Shown: positions 23,830 through 33,349, numbered from the stretch's first letter. The stretch is 42,715 nt of DNA from Alcanivorax sp. (GCA_013823245.1 PNLU01000018.1:1-42715); one strand, 5' to 3'. The notes: generated from the letters alone by a model not told the origin. Numbers and translations are program-made.

Positions 23830-25203
23830 ATGAAGATCATCATTCTGGGCGCGGGCCAGGTGGGCGGCACCCTGGCGGAAAATCTGGCCGGGGAACGCAA
23901 CGACATCACGGTGATCGACACCGACGCCGACCGCCTGCGCGAGCTCAGCGACCGCATTGATATCCGCACCGTCACCGGGCGCGGCTCCTACCCGAACGTG
24001 TTGCGCCAGGCTGGCGCCGAAGATGCCGACATGCTGATCGCCGTCACCAACAGTGACGAGGTCAACATGGTCGCCTGCCAGGTGGCGTATTCGCTGTTCC
24101 GCACGCCCACCAAGATTGCCCGGATTCGCGCGGCCAGTTACGTGCACAAGGAAAAGCTGTTCCGCAACGACGCCATTCCCATTGATGTAATCATCAGCCC
24201 CGAGCAGGTGGTCACCGATTACATTCGCCGCCTGATTGATCTGCCCGGCGCCTTGCAGGTGGTGAACTTTGCCGGCGGCCGCGTGCAGCTGGTGGCGGTG
24301 CGCGCCTATTACGGCGGCCCGCTGGTGGGCAACGAACTGCGCGAACTGCGCAAGCACATGCCCAACGTGGACACCCGCGTGGCGGCTATTTTCCGTCGCA
24401 ACCGGCCGATCCTGCCGGAAGGCAATACCGTGATCGAAGCCGACGACGAAGTCTTCTTTGTCGCCGCGCGCAACGATATTCGCGCCGTGATGAGCGAGCT
24501 GCGGCGGCTGGAACACAACTACAAGCGCATCGTCATCGCCGGCGGCGGCAATATCGGTTATCGCCTGGCCAAGGGCATGGAACACCGTTACAACGTCAAG
24601 CTGATCGAGCGCATGCCGGATCGCTGCGCCTGGCTGTCGGAAAACCTGCAACGCTCGGTGGTGCTGCAAGGGCTGGTGACCGATCGCGACCAGTTGCTGA
24701 AAGCCAATATCGAAAACACCGATGTGTTCTGCGCTCTGACCAACGACGACGAAGCCAACATCATGTCGTCGCTGCTGGCCAAGCGGCTCGGCGCGCGCAA
24801 AGTGATGACGCTGATCAGCAATCCCGCCTATGTGGATCTGGTGCAGGGGCACGACATTGATATCGCCGTATCACCGCAGCAGGCCACCATCGGCAACCTG
24901 CTGACCCATGTGCGCCGTGGCGATGTGGTGAGTGTGCATTCCCTGCGCCGTGGGGCCGCCGAAGCCATCGAGGCGATTGCCCATGGCGACGCGCGCAGCT
25001 CGAAGGTGGTGGGGCGCATGATCGAGGACATCGATCTGCCGGAAGGCACCACCATCGGCGCCATCGTGCGTGGTGAAAAAGTACTGATCGCCCACGATGA
25101 CATCGTGATCGAACAGGACGATCACGTGATTCTGTTCCTCATGGACCGGCGCCGCATCATCGATGTGGAAAAGCTGTTCCAGGTGGGCTTCACTTTTTTC
25201 TAG
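23830..25203 (+). CDS. trkA: Trk potassium uptake regulatory subunit TrkA
   Basis: Cytoplasmic nucleotide-binding subunit gating the TrkH potassium channel. The 457-residue product has two RCK modules, each with a Rossmann fold ([13 protein letters not shown] from residue 7; [10 protein letters not shown] near 240) and a TrkA-C domain. It lies 12 bases after rsmB and 18 before trkH. Confidence 0.98.
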   Translation: MKIIILGAGQVGGTLAENLAGERNDITVIDTDADRLRELSDRIDIRTVTGRGSYPNVLRQAGAEDADMLIAVTNSDEVNMVACQVAYSLFRTPTKIARIRAASYVHKEKLFRNDAIPIDVIISPEQVVTDYIRRLIDLPGALQVVNFAGGRVQLVAVRAYYGGPLVGNELRELRKHMPNVDTRVAAIFRRNRPILPEGNTVIEADDEVFFVAARNDIRAVMSELRRLEHNYKRIVIAGGGNIGYRLAKGMEHRYNVKLIERMPDRCAWLSENLQRSVVLQGLVTDRDQLLKANIENTDVFCALTNDDEANIMSSLLAKRLGARKVMTLISNPAYVDLVQGHDIDIAVSPQQATIGNLLTHVRRGDVVSVHSLRRGAAEAIEAIAHGDARSSKVVGRMIEDIDLPEGTTIGAIVRGEKVLIAHDDIVIEQDDHVILFLMDRRRIIDVEKLFQVGFTFF

Positions 25204-25221
25204 GCATCCGGACGGGCCGCC

Positions 25222-26676
25222 ATGCATTACGCGCTGATCGCCAGAATTCTCGGCATCCTGCTGATGGTGTTCAGCTTCTCCATGGTGCCGCCAGTAGTGG
25301 TGGCCTGGTATTACCAGGACGGCAGCGAGCTGGCCTTTCTCGGCAGTTTCGGCATCATCTTTGTGCTCGGCCTGTTGATGTGGCTGCCGGTGTGGCGGCA
25401 CAAGGCCGAACTGCAAACCCGTGACGGCTTTCTGGTGGTCACCCTGTTCTGGGCCGTGCTCGGCAGCATCGGCGCCGTACCGCTACTGCTGAGTCCGGCA
25501 CTGGATCTGAGCGTCACCGATGCGGTGTTTGAGGCCATCTCCGGCCTCACCACCACCGGCGCCACGGTGCTCACCGGCATTGAAGACCTGCCCAATGCCC
25601 TGCGTTATTACCGCCAGCAACTGCAATGGCTGGGCGGCATGGGCATCATCGTACTCGCCATCGCCATCCTGCCCATGCTCGGCGTCGGCGGCATGCAGTT
25701 GTTCAAGGCCGAAATTCCCGGGCCCATGAAAGAGGCCAAGCTGACGCCGCGCATTGCCGAAACAGCCAAGGCGCTGTGGATCATCTATGTCGCCTTCACC
25801 ATCGCCTGCGCCCTGTTGTACCGCTGGGCCGGCATGAGCTGGTTCGATGCCATCGGCCACAGCTTCAGCACCGTGTCCACCGGCGGCTTCGGCATGTACG
25901 ACGCCAGCATGGCGCATTTCGACAGCGCAGTGATCGATATGATTGCCTGCCTGTTTATCTTTCTCGGTGCGGTGAGCTTTGCGCTGCACTTTGCGGTCTG
26001 GCGCGGGCGCAGCGTGGCCGCCTACATCATGGATCCCGAGTTCCGCTTTTTCGTCGGCATGCTGACCTTGTATGTGAGCTTTATTGCCGGCGGCCTGTGG
26101 CTGTTCAATATCTATCAGGGCGATGCGCTGACCACCCTGCGCCATGCGCTGTTCCAGTCGCTGTCATTCAGCACCGGTACCGGCCTGACCAGCACCGATG
26201 CCGCCGCCTGGCCGAGCTATGTTCCCTATCTGCTAGTGCTGACCAGCTTCCTCGGCGGTTGCGCGGGCTCCACCGGCGGCGGCATGAAAATCATCCGCGC
26301 GGCGCTGGTGTTCCACCACAGCCTGCGCGAATTGCGGCGGCTGATTTATCCCACCGGTGTTTTCGCCGTGCGCTTCGGCCGCCGCGCTGCTGACGATCGC
26401 GTACTGCAAGCGGTGTGGGGGTTTGTCGGCGTCTACATCACCGTCGCGGTGATCATCACCCTGCTGTTCATGATGACCGGCATGGATGCAGGCACCGCGC
26501 TATCCACCACCACCGCCTCACTCAACAACCTGGGCGTGGGCATCGAAGGCGTCGCCAGCGGCTTCAGTGAGGTCAGCACCTTCGCCAAATGGCTGATGTG
26601 CTTCGCCATGCTCCTTGGCCGTCTGGAAGTCTTTACCATGCTGGTACTGTTCATGCCGCTGTTCTGGCGGCAGTAA
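25222..26676 (+). CDS. trkH: Trk potassium uptake channel TrkH
   Basis: Integral membrane potassium translocation subunit. The 484-residue product has four M1-P-M2 repeats with filter loops visible as ISGLTTTGATVL, STVSTGGFGMYD, SFSTGTGLTSTDAA and TTTASLNNLGVGIEG. QLQWLGGMGIIVLAIAILP and FLGGCAGSTGGGMKIIR are typical. Works with the adjacent TrkA. Last gene of the operon, followed by a strong hairpin at 26702-26723. Confidence 0.98.
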   Translation: MHYALIARILGILLMVFSFSMVPPVVVAWYYQDGSELAFLGSFGIIFVLGLLMWLPVWRHKAELQTRDGFLVVTLFWAVLGSIGAVPLLLSPALDLSVTDAVFEAISGLTTTGATVLTGIEDLPNALRYYRQQLQWLGGMGIIVLAIAILPMLGVGGMQLFKAEIPGPMKEAKLTPRIAETAKALWIIYVAFTIACALLYRWAGMSWFDAIGHSFSTVSTGGFGMYDASMAHFDSAVIDMIACLFIFLGAVSFALHFAVWRGRSVAAYIMDPEFRFFVGMLTLYVSFIAGGLWLFNIYQGDALTTLRHALFQSLSFSTGTGLTSTDAAAWPSYVPYLLVLTSFLGGCAGSTGGGMKIIRAALVFHHSLRELRRLIYPTGVFAVRFGRRAADDRVLQAVWGFVGVYITVAVIITLLFMMTGMDAGTALSTTTASLNNLGVGIEGVASGFSEVSTFAKWLMCFAMLLGRLEVFTMLVLFMPLFWRQ

Positions 26677-26701
26677 ATCACACCATCACAGCAAAAAAGA
26701 G

Positions 26702-26723
26702 AGCCGGCGGGGGAGCGCCGGCT
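26702..26723. terminator. Bidirectional hairpin terminator between trkH and alkB
   Basis: AGCCGGCG (26702-26709) pairs with CGCCGGCT (26716-26723) across a 6-base loop. TTT follows on the plus strand, and TCTCTTTTTT follows on the minus strand. It lies 25 bases after trkH. The remaining bases to 26826 hold nothing I can identify. Confidence 0.8.
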
Positions 26724-26826
26724 TTGACGGAGTGGTGCCAAAAACTCGCCCCTCAGCGGTTCATGCAGCACCCAAATCACTTGCAGACACGGAGAGCCTG
26801 CCAGTCATGCTCTTTTTGCAACCTGC

Positions 26827-27978
26827 TCAGGAGGTCGCGATGTTGTTGACGCGCTTGCCTTCGCGGAACAGCTGGTCCATTTCGCCTTCGTAGTAGGCTT
26901 CCACGCGCGGGTTCATCACTTTTTTCCACAGCGGCGGGATCAGGGCCAGCACGAACATGGAGGCATAACCACCGGGCAGCTGCGGGCTTTCGTCGTAGTG
27001 GCGCAGCACCTGGTAGCGACGCTTGGCATAGGCGTGGTGATCGCTGTGACGCTGCAGGTGGAACAGGAACATGTTGGTCAGCAGGTAGTTGCTGTTCCAG
27101 CTGTGGGCCGGGGTGACGCGTTCGAAGCGACCGTTTTCCAGCTCACGACGGTGCAGGCCGTAGTGTTCGATGTAGTTGATCACTTCCAGCGTGGTGGCGG
27201 CGAAGAAGCTCTGCGCAGCAAAGAACAGCACACCCATCCAGCCGAAGGCGGCATAAAAGGCCACGGCAAAACCCAGGGAAATGGCATACCACCAGATCAG
27301 TTCGTTGTTGACGCTCAACGGCGACTGACCCTTGCGCTTCAGGCGCTGCGCTTCCAGACGCCAGGCGGCCATGAAATTGCGCGCGAAGGCTTTCGGCAGG
27401 AAGTTGTAGATGCTCTGGTTGTAACGCGACGAGCTGGCGTCTTCCGGCGTGGACACATGCACATGATGACCGCGCACGTGTTCCACCTTGAAGCCTGCAT
27501 AGGTCACGGAGGCCAGGAACAGGCCGCCTGCCCAGTTCTCGATTTTCGGGTCCTTGTGGATCAGCTCATGGCCGATATTGATGGCGATGATGCCCCCCAT
27601 CACACCCACGGACATCAGCCAGCCTAACTGCCCGAACAGCGACAGTTCGGCATTGACGAAGGCGTAGCCCGCAAAGCCGAGGATCGCCAGGTGCAGCGGC
27701 AGACACATCAGCGTCAGCACGCGGTAATAGATCTCGTTGGACATCGCGGGCACCTGCTCGGCCTCGTCCGGGTTGGCCGGGTCCTTGCCAACGAGGTAGT
27801 CCAGCACCGGCACGATGCCGAAGGTGAACAGGATGGGGAAGAAGGCCCAGAAGTTCGGGGCCGTGGAATTCATGATCTGCCAGGCACACAGGGCGCCGAT
27901 GGCCGGCACCACCAGCACCAGCCAGTAGCCGTAACGCTTGAATTGGATCACAAGATCCGAGCTGAGACGTTCAAACAT
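26827..27978 (-). CDS. alkB2: Alkane 1-monooxygenase, AlkB2 type
   Basis: Integral membrane non-haem di-iron enzyme that hydroxylates the terminal carbon of medium-chain n-alkanes, using electrons from rubredoxin. The product is 383 residues from ATG 27978, behind GGGAGAGCAATC; the frame is open upstream into the promoter and that part is not coding. All histidine motifs are present: HELIH (137-141), EHVRGHH (166-172), NYIEHYGLHRRE (268-279) and LQRHSDHHA (308-316). Six hydrophobic helices fit the family. No rubredoxin or rubredoxin reductase gene is in the window. Divergence from a GntR gene matches alkB2 of Alcanivorax borkumensis, hence the name. Confidence 0.95.
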   Translation of the reverse strand: MFERLSSDLVIQFKRYGYWLVLVVPAIGALCAWQIMNSTAPNFWAFFPILFTFGIVPVLDYLVGKDPANPDEAEQVPAMSNEIYYRVLTLMCLPLHLAILGFAGYAFVNAELSLFGQLGWLMSVGVMGGIIAINIGHELIHKDPKIENWAGGLFLASVTYAGFKVEHVRGHHVHVSTPEDASSSRYNQSIYNFLPKAFARNFMAAWRLEAQRLKRKGQSPLSVNNELIWWYAISLGFAVAFYAAFGWMGVLFFAAQSFFAATTLEVINYIEHYGLHRRELENGRFERVTPAHSWNSNYLLTNMFLFHLQRHSDHHAYAKRRYQVLRHYDESPQLPGGYASMFVLALIPPLWKKVMNPRVEAYYEGEMDQLFREGKRVNNIATS

Positions 27979-28032
27979 GATTGCTCTCCCGGGCAGGGCC
28001 CATCCCTGCCATCGCTCACTGTCATGGTCGAG

Positions 28033-28066
28033 ACTATACCTGAAGAATTGAGGTGTCAAACAATTC
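28033..28066 (-). promoter_or_regulatory. alkB2 promoter overlapped by an inverted repeat
   Basis: On the minus strand TTGACA (28054-28059) and TATAGT (28033-28038) are 15 bases apart, a near-consensus sigma-70 promoter with a short spacer. The -35 box lies inside the inverted repeat GAATTG (28045-28050) / CAATTC (28061-28066) with a 10-base centre. The adjacent GntR regulator is the natural candidate to bind it as a repressor. Confidence 0.6.
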
Positions 28067-28122
28067 ATGTAATGCGCAGGTAACGGTGAATGGTTATACT
28101 GTCGCCAGTCAAAGGAGGCCCC

Positions 28123-28788
28123 ATGCCGCTGAAAGCCATCAGTCTGAGTGAACAGATCGCCGAACACCTGGGAGACAGGATCATCAAGGGTGAACTGGCC
28201 CCGGGGGCCAAGCTGCCGGAAGCCGAGCTGGCCAAGTCCTTGAATGTAAGCACCAACTCACTCCGAGAGGCTTTCCGGGTGCTGGAGAACCGGCATCTGA
28301 TCGAGATTCAGCCCCGGCGGGGGGCGAAGGTGTGCGACATCACCGAAGAGCAGGTGCGGGAGCTGTACGACTTCCTGTTTCTGTTGCTGGCAGACCTGGC
28401 CGCCCGGGCCGCGCGCAACTGGCGGCCGGATGAGCTGGAGCATCTGGCGCGTCTGGTGCCGCTGTTGCAGGAACGCTATGAAGCCGGAGACGTGGGGGGG
28501 GCGCATCAGCTGGTATTCGACTACCTGCCCGCCATGCTGGAATTTGCCCGCAATACGTATATGTCGCGCACCATCGCCGACATGATCCCGCTGTTGCAGC
28601 GCTATTCCTATATCGCCCTGACCGAAGAAACCACCGAGTTCGGCGTGTCCATCACCATCTTCCAGCGTCTGCTGGCCAACGTGGCCCAGCGCAACGCCGA
28701 GGCGGCGGCGGAAGCGATTCGGGAGTACGGGGAAAATCAGTGCCGGATTGTGCTGCGGGCGGTGGCAAAGCGGTCGGCGGCTGCCTGA
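28123..28788 (+). CDS. GntR/FadR-C (FCD) family transcriptional regulator, divergent from alkB2
   Basis: The product is 221 residues from ATG 28123, behind AAAGGAGGCCCC. The N-terminal winged helix (LSEQIAEHLGDRIIKGELAPGAKLPEAELAKSLNVSTNSLREAFRVLENRHLIEI split by motif, about 5-65) is typical GntR. Residues 80-215 are an all-helical FCD ligand domain (ELYDFLFLLLADLAARAARN). A TATACT -10 box lies at 28095-28100. The shared 144-bp promoter region suggests it controls alkB2, with an alkane- or fatty-acid-derived effector; effector identity is inference. Confidence 0.93.
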   Translation: MPLKAISLSEQIAEHLGDRIIKGELAPGAKLPEAELAKSLNVSTNSLREAFRVLENRHLIEIQPRRGAKVCDITEEQVRELYDFLFLLLADLAARAARNWRPDELEHLARLVPLLQERYEAGDVGGAHQLVFDYLPAMLEFARNTYMSRTIADMIPLLQRYSYIALTEETTEFGVSITIFQRLLANVAQRNAEAAAEAIREYGENQCRIVLRAVAKRSAAA

Positions 28789-28809
28789 GCGGAAAAGAAA
28801 GAGAAAGCA

Positions 28810-28836
28810 GCCGGGCTTCGCGGTGCGAAGCCCGGC
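28810..28836. terminator. Strong bidirectional hairpin between the GntR gene and the acyl-CoA dehydrogenase
   Basis: GCCGGGCTTCGC (28810-28821) pairs perfectly with GCGAAGCCCGGC (28825-28836) around a 3-base loop. A TTTCTCTTTCTTTT tract follows on the minus strand. It separates two convergent genes. Confidence 0.8.
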
Positions 28837-28848
28837 ACTCCTGAGGGA

Positions 28849-29991
28849 TCAGGCGCGGCCGAGCAGGTCGCGGGCAATGATTTCCTTCATCACCTCACTG
28901 GTACCGCCGTAAATGCGCTGGATGCGTGCATCCACGTAATCACGGGAGATCGGGTACTCCTGCATGTAGCCGTAACCACCGAACAGTTGCAGGCACTTGT
29001 CAGCCACCACACCTTGCAGCTCGGTGGTGGTGAGCTTGGCAATGGACGCATTCACCGCCGTCAGTTCACCACGGTCGTATTCATCGGTGCACTGGGCGAC
29101 AAAGGCCTTGTTCACGGCGACCTGGGCCTGCATGTCCGCCAGGCTGAAGCGGGTGTTCTGGAAGCTGGCAATGGATTTGCCGAACGCCTTGCGCTCCTGC
29201 ACATACTCGATGGTGCGCTCGATCATGCCTTCGCACGCGCCCACCGCACCGATCGCCAGAATCAGACGCTCGCGCGGCAGCTCGTTCATCAGGTTGGCGA
29301 AGCCCTTGCCTTCACCGCCCAGAATCTGGTCAGCACCCACCTTCACGTTCTCGAAAAACAGCTCCGAGGTGTCTGCACAGTGGTGGCCCATCTTTTCCAG
29401 ATTGCGGCCACGGGCAAAGCCGGGCAGGGAGGTGTCCACGGTGAACAGGGTCATCCCCTTGGCACCGGCATTGGGGTCGGTCTTGGTGGCCAGCACAATC
29501 ACGTTGGCATGCTGACCATTGGTGATGAAGGTCTTCTGCCCGTTGATCAGAAAATGATCGCCGTCGCGCTCGGCGCGGGTCTTCATGCCCTGAAGGTCAG
29601 AACCGGCACCGGGCTCGGTCATGCCGATGGCGCCGATGGCCTCACCGGTCACCATTTTCGGCAGCCAGGTCTGCTTCTGCTCTTCGGTGCCCAGGTGCAG
29701 GATGTAGGGCGCAACGATGTCGGAATGCACCGAGATGTTGGAGGCGAGACCGCCAAAGCCCATGCGCGAGGCTTCTTCCACCACGATGGCGGAAAGACGG
29801 AAGGAAGCACCGTAGCCGCCGTATTCTTCCGGCACATCGACACACAGGAAGCCGTTTTCGCCCAGACCGGTCCACACCTCACGGGGCAGGATCTCTTCCT
29901 TTTCCCACTTGGCGTAATGGGGAAGGATTTCCTTCTCCAGGTATTTGCGGAGGTTGTCGCGAAACAGTTCGATTTCGCTTTGATCAAGCAT
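28849..29991 (-). CDS. Acyl-CoA dehydrogenase
   Basis: FAD enzyme of fatty-acid beta-oxidation. The product is 380 residues from ATG 29991 (MLDQSEIELFRDNLRKYLE). IGMTEPGAGSDLQGM and INGQKTFITNG are the FAD and substrate signatures. The C-terminal ARIQRIYGGTSEVMKEIIARDLL carries the region that closes over FAD. The catalytic Glu is expected near QLFGGYGYMQEYPISRDYVDARI or further upstream, depending on chain-length class. Placement next to alkB2 suggests use of alkane-derived acyl-CoA. Confidence 0.94.
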   Translation of the reverse strand: MLDQSEIELFRDNLRKYLEKEILPHYAKWEKEEILPREVWTGLGENGFLCVDVPEEYGGYGASFRLSAIVVEEASRMGFGGLASNISVHSDIVAPYILHLGTEEQKQTWLPKMVTGEAIGAIGMTEPGAGSDLQGMKTRAERDGDHFLINGQKTFITNGQHANVIVLATKTDPNAGAKGMTLFTVDTSLPGFARGRNLEKMGHHCADTSELFFENVKVGADQILGGEGKGFANLMNELPRERLILAIGAVGACEGMIERTIEYVQERKAFGKSIASFQNTRFSLADMQAQVAVNKAFVAQCTDEYDRGELTAVNASIAKLTTTELQGVVADKCLQLFGGYGYMQEYPISRDYVDARIQRIYGGTSEVMKEIIARDLLGRA

Positions 29992-30061
29992 GATAGTGCC
30001 CCTGACAAACGGTGTTAGGGGCACGATTGTAAGGAAAAGCCCGTCAGGGAGCGACCGCCCG

Positions 30062-30080
30062 GCCGGGCCATTTGCCCGGC
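30062..30080. terminator. GC-rich hairpin after the OsmC gene
   Basis: GCCGGGC (30062-30068) and GCCCGGC (30074-30080) form a 7-bp stem with a 5-base loop, 32 bases downstream of the OsmC stop on the minus strand. No T-run follows, so it is only a possible terminator. Confidence 0.35.
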
Positions 30081-30111
30081 AAGGCTGACCAGCGGGTCAC
30101 GTTGCCCGGGG

Positions 30112-30576
30112 TCAGAGGTCGATAATCTCCGGCTCCAGGGTCATCTTCGCGTTCAGGGTATTGGCGATAAAGCAGCGGTCGTGGGCTTCCTCGTGCAGGG
30201 CGCGAAGGGTCGCCTCATCCGGGCTGGCCTCGTCGGCAAACACCACGCGCGGGCGCAGGGTGATCTCGGTCAGGGACATCTTGCCTGCGTCGTTCTTGCC
30301 CAGGGTGCCACTGGCACGGTCCAGGTAGCTGAGCACACGCAGCTGCTTTTTCGCCGCCAGCGCCAGGAAGGTCAGCATGTGGCAGCTCGACAAGGCGGCA
30401 ATCACGGCTTCTTCCGGGTTAACCCGGGTGGCCGTGCCGTTGTAATGCGGCGACGAGGAGGCCGGCACCACTTCACCGCCGGGAAAGGTCCACTCGTGAT
30501 CCTGGTTGTAGTTCTGCGCCGAAAATTCTGCCCGGGGCGCCAGATGCCAGGTAACGGTTGCCGCGTGTTCTGCCAT
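30112..30576 (-). CDS. OsmC-family peroxiredoxin
   Basis: The 154-residue product carries the two redox cysteines of OsmC/Ohr proteins, C65 (ALSSCHMLTFL) and C135 (DRCFIANTLN). NPEEAVIAALSSCH is the family motif. It would reduce organic hydroperoxides with thiols, useful in cells that oxidise lipids and alkanes. Monocistronic on the minus strand, divergent from the alkylsulfatase gene. Confidence 0.93.
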   Translation of the reverse strand: MAEHAATVTWHLAPRAEFSAQNYNQDHEWTFPGGEVVPASSSPHYNGTATRVNPEEAVIAALSSCHMLTFLALAAKKQLRVLSYLDRASGTLGKNDAGKMSLTEITLRPRVVFADEASPDEATLRALHEEAHDRCFIANTLNAKMTLEPEIIDL

Positions 30577-30729
30577 ATCCAGTCTCCAACCTTCAACAAG
30601 TATGTCGTTCTATCATCACCCTTGCGGCGTGAAGGCTCAAGCCATGCCGACGCAATTCCTGTGCTGGATCAATAACCCGTGCGCATGACACCATGCTGGC
30701 ACGTCATTACAAGAATTCGGGAGCTTCCC

Positions 30730-32475
30730 ATGCGCTGCTTTTCTTCACGGGTCTGGTGCCTGTTTTTCACGCTGTCTTTACTGCCCTGGCTGGGCGCCTG
30801 TGATCGTCCGGCGGAACGCACCGCGCCCCCGGCGGCGACGCCGGAGAGCCTGCGGGCCCATGGCGAAGAGTTCCGTGAGGCGGTGATCGAGGTGACGGAC
30901 GGGGTGCATGTGGCGGTGGGCTTCGGCATTGCCAACAGCATCATGATCGAGGGCGACGACGGCGTCATCATCGTGGATACCATGGAATCCCTGCAGGCGG
31001 CGGAGCGAGTGGCCGAACGCTTCCGCGCCATCACCGACAAACCGGTCAAGGCGATCATCTACACCCATTCGCACCCGGATCATATTTTTGGCGCCGCCGC
31101 CTTCGTGACACCGGGGCATGTACCGGCGGTCTATGCCCATGACACGCTGATGCGCGAGGCCGACAGGATTTTCAGCGTGCTGCAACCGGTAATCACCCGT
31201 CGCTCCCTGCACATGTATGGCAATCTGCTGCAGGATGCCGAACGCACCCATGTGGGGATCGGACCGTTTGTGGCGATGGACGACGACGCGGGCATCGAGA
31301 TGCTGCGGCCCACTCACACGTTCCGCGATCAACTGGATATCGAGGTCGCCGGCGTGGCGATAAGCCTGTATCACATGCCGGGCGAAACCGACGACCAGAT
31401 CATGGTGTGGCTGCCCGCGCAGCGCGTGCTGATGCCGGGTGACAACCTCTACAAGGCATTCCCGAATCTCTATACGATTCGCGGCACCAGCTTTCGCGAC
31501 CCGAAGCAGTGGGCCGACAGCCTCGACCGGATGCGCCGCTTCGACGCGGAACATCTGGTGCCGGGCCACAGCCGCCCGATCTCCGGCGCGGAGGTCATTC
31601 ACCAGCATCTGACCGATTACCGTGATGCGATCCGATATGTGCATGACCAGACGATTCGTATGATGAACGCGGGCATGACGCCAGACGAGATCGCGCCGCG
31701 CATGCAGCTGCCGCCGCACCTGGCCGACTCCCCGTATCTGCAATTCTTTTACGGCAAACCGGAGTGGGCAGCGCGGATGATCTTCCAGGGCCAGCTGGGC
31801 TGGTTCGACGGCAATCCGAGCAACCTGCATCCAACGCCGCCGGACGACAAGGCGGCGCGACTGACCGCACTGATCGGCGGCGAACGCCGTTTGGCCGAGG
31901 CGGTGCAGGAGGCGTACGACGGCGGTGACTATCAATGGGTGCTGGAACTGACCGATACGCTGCTGCGCGTGGCGCCGGATCATGACCAGGCACGCGACAC
32001 CCGGGTGCGCGCGCTGCGTGCCCTGGCGGCAGAAGAAATCAATCCCAACGCCCGCCACTGGTATCTGACCCACGCGGCCGAGCTGGCCGGTGAAATCCAG
32101 GTGCCGGATCGCATCTTTACGCCGGGCGACGAGATGCTGGCCAGCATTCCGCTGGAGGTGTACTTCAATGGTATGGCCGTGGCCCTGGACGGCGAGGCGG
32201 CCCAGTCACTGCATCAATACACGGTGTTTGAATTCACTGACCTGGATCAGGCCTGGACGCTGGAAGTGCGGCGCGGCGTTACCGAGCTGCATGAGGGCGC
32301 GCTGGCCCAGGCTGATCTGCATGTGCGGGTGGACAGCCTGCGCTTCCGCCAGTTGCTGGCCGGTGAGCGCAACCCGGCGGTCGCGCTGGCACGGGATTAC
32401 GAATTCGTCAGCGGCGGCCGCGTGCGGCTGGCGCGCTTCCTGCGGCTGTTCAATCCGGAGATTGCGACGGAATAG
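30730..32475 (+). CDS. Alkylsulfatase lipoprotein, SdsA-type metallo-beta-lactamase fold
   Basis: The product is 581 residues from ATG 30730 behind GGGAGCTTCCC. Residues 1-24 are a lipoprotein signal with lipobox LGAC (C24); Asp at +2 (CDR) would predict inner-membrane retention. The zinc motif THSHPDH (112-118), the second-site segment MPGDNLYKAFPNLYTIRGT and VPGHSRPISG follow the SdsA1/Pseudomonas pattern. The middle helices are the dimerisation domain and the last 130 residues an SCP2-like domain. It would hydrolyse primary alkyl sulfates such as SDS to alcohol and sulfate. Its 3' end overlaps the convergent lipase gene by 26 bases. Confidence 0.92.
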   Translation: MRCFSSRVWCLFFTLSLLPWLGACDRPAERTAPPAATPESLRAHGEEFREAVIEVTDGVHVAVGFGIANSIMIEGDDGVIIVDTMESLQAAERVAERFRAITDKPVKAIIYTHSHPDHIFGAAAFVTPGHVPAVYAHDTLMREADRIFSVLQPVITRRSLHMYGNLLQDAERTHVGIGPFVAMDDDAGIEMLRPTHTFRDQLDIEVAGVAISLYHMPGETDDQIMVWLPAQRVLMPGDNLYKAFPNLYTIRGTSFRDPKQWADSLDRMRRFDAEHLVPGHSRPISGAEVIHQHLTDYRDAIRYVHDQTIRMMNAGMTPDEIAPRMQLPPHLADSPYLQFFYGKPEWAARMIFQGQLGWFDGNPSNLHPTPPDDKAARLTALIGGERRLAEAVQEAYDGGDYQWVLELTDTLLRVAPDHDQARDTRVRALRALAAEEINPNARHWYLTHAAELAGEIQVPDRIFTPGDEMLASIPLEVYFNGMAVALDGEAAQSLHQYTVFEFTDLDQAWTLEVRRGVTELHEGALAQADLHVRVDSLRFRQLLAGERNPAVALARDYEFVSGGRVRLARFLRLFNPEIATE

Positions 32476-33331
32476 CCTCCGGCGGCCCTTCGCGCAGGCA
32501 CGCTTCGATTTCTGCCAGTACGCGGTTGCTGTACAGCAATGCACAGTGGCCGTGGTAGGGCACATGAATGTTCTGTGCCTCGCCACCCAGTACGGCGGTG
32601 GAAGAGGGCAGTACGAAGTTATCGAAGTTGGAATAGATCGAATAGAAGCGAGCCCCACCGGGGGTCGGCCCGGCCTGTTCCTCCAGCTCCTGGATAAAGG
32701 CGCTGCGATAACGCATTTGCGCTGCGGCGCCCATGGCCGGGAACAGGTTGGCAATGCTGGAACCGGCATGGGGCGAACCCAGCGTCACCACTTTCTCGAC
32801 CTTGCCGGCCAATCCCAGATGCTGCAACGCGTATCGGGTCAGCGGGCCGCCCATGCTGTGGCAGATCAGATACGCTTTTTCCGCACCGGTCGCGGCGAGT
32901 ATGCGATCCACATGATCCACCACCTGCTGCGCCAGCTTGCGGGCGTTCATGGTGGGCGGGGTATAACTGACCGCGTAGACGTTGTCCCAGCCGCGCTGCT
33001 TCAGCCGCCACTGCATCAGCAGGAAGTTGGCGCTGTCGCCGCCATAGCCGTGAACCAGAATAATCGGCGGCTCACCCTGCTTGCGCGCGCGCACCGGTGA
33101 CGCATCGTGCAGCAGGCGCAGCGGATAGGTGACCACCAGGAAGGTGATCGAGGCCCACTCCACCAGGATACCGAGCAGGCCCGGCCATACCTTGATCGGG
33201 GTCTCACCCGGCACTCTGGCCTCGTCCGGCCGGGTGCGGCGCTCGTAGTACCAGATTGCGTAAAACGCGAGTGTCTGCAAGCCGGTCACAGTGAGCAACA
33301 GCGTCACCAGCAGTAGCACCAGTTCCATCAT
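32450..33331 (-). CDS. Membrane-anchored lipase/esterase, alpha/beta hydrolase fold
   Basis: The 293-residue product has an N-terminal hydrophobic helix (1-26) and a second at about 52-70, then an alpha/beta hydrolase domain. ILVHGYGGDSANF (91-103) forms the oxyanion region and CHSMGG (157-162) is the nucleophile elbow with S159. LGSPHAGSS is typical of triacylglycerol lipases. The catalytic His is probably H262 (YHGHCALL). Substrate not known. Its 3' end overlaps the alkylsulfatase gene tail-to-tail. 18 bases separate it from the next hydrolase gene upstream, so it may be cotranscribed with it. Confidence 0.88.
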   Translation of the reverse strand: MMELVLLLVTLLLTVTGLQTLAFYAIWYYERRTRPDEARVPGETPIKVWPGLLGILVEWASITFLVVTYPLRLLHDASPVRARKQGEPPIILVHGYGGDSANFLLMQWRLKQRGWDNVYAVSYTPPTMNARKLAQQVVDHVDRILAATGAEKAYLICHSMGGPLTRYALQHLGLAGKVEKVVTLGSPHAGSSIANLFPAMGAAAQMRYRSAFIQELEEQAGPTPGGARFYSIYSNFDNFVLPSSTAVLGGEAQNIHVPYHGHCALLYSNRVLAEIEACLREGPPEAIPSQSPD

Positions 33332-33349
33332 CGGCGGAGCGTCCCCGTA

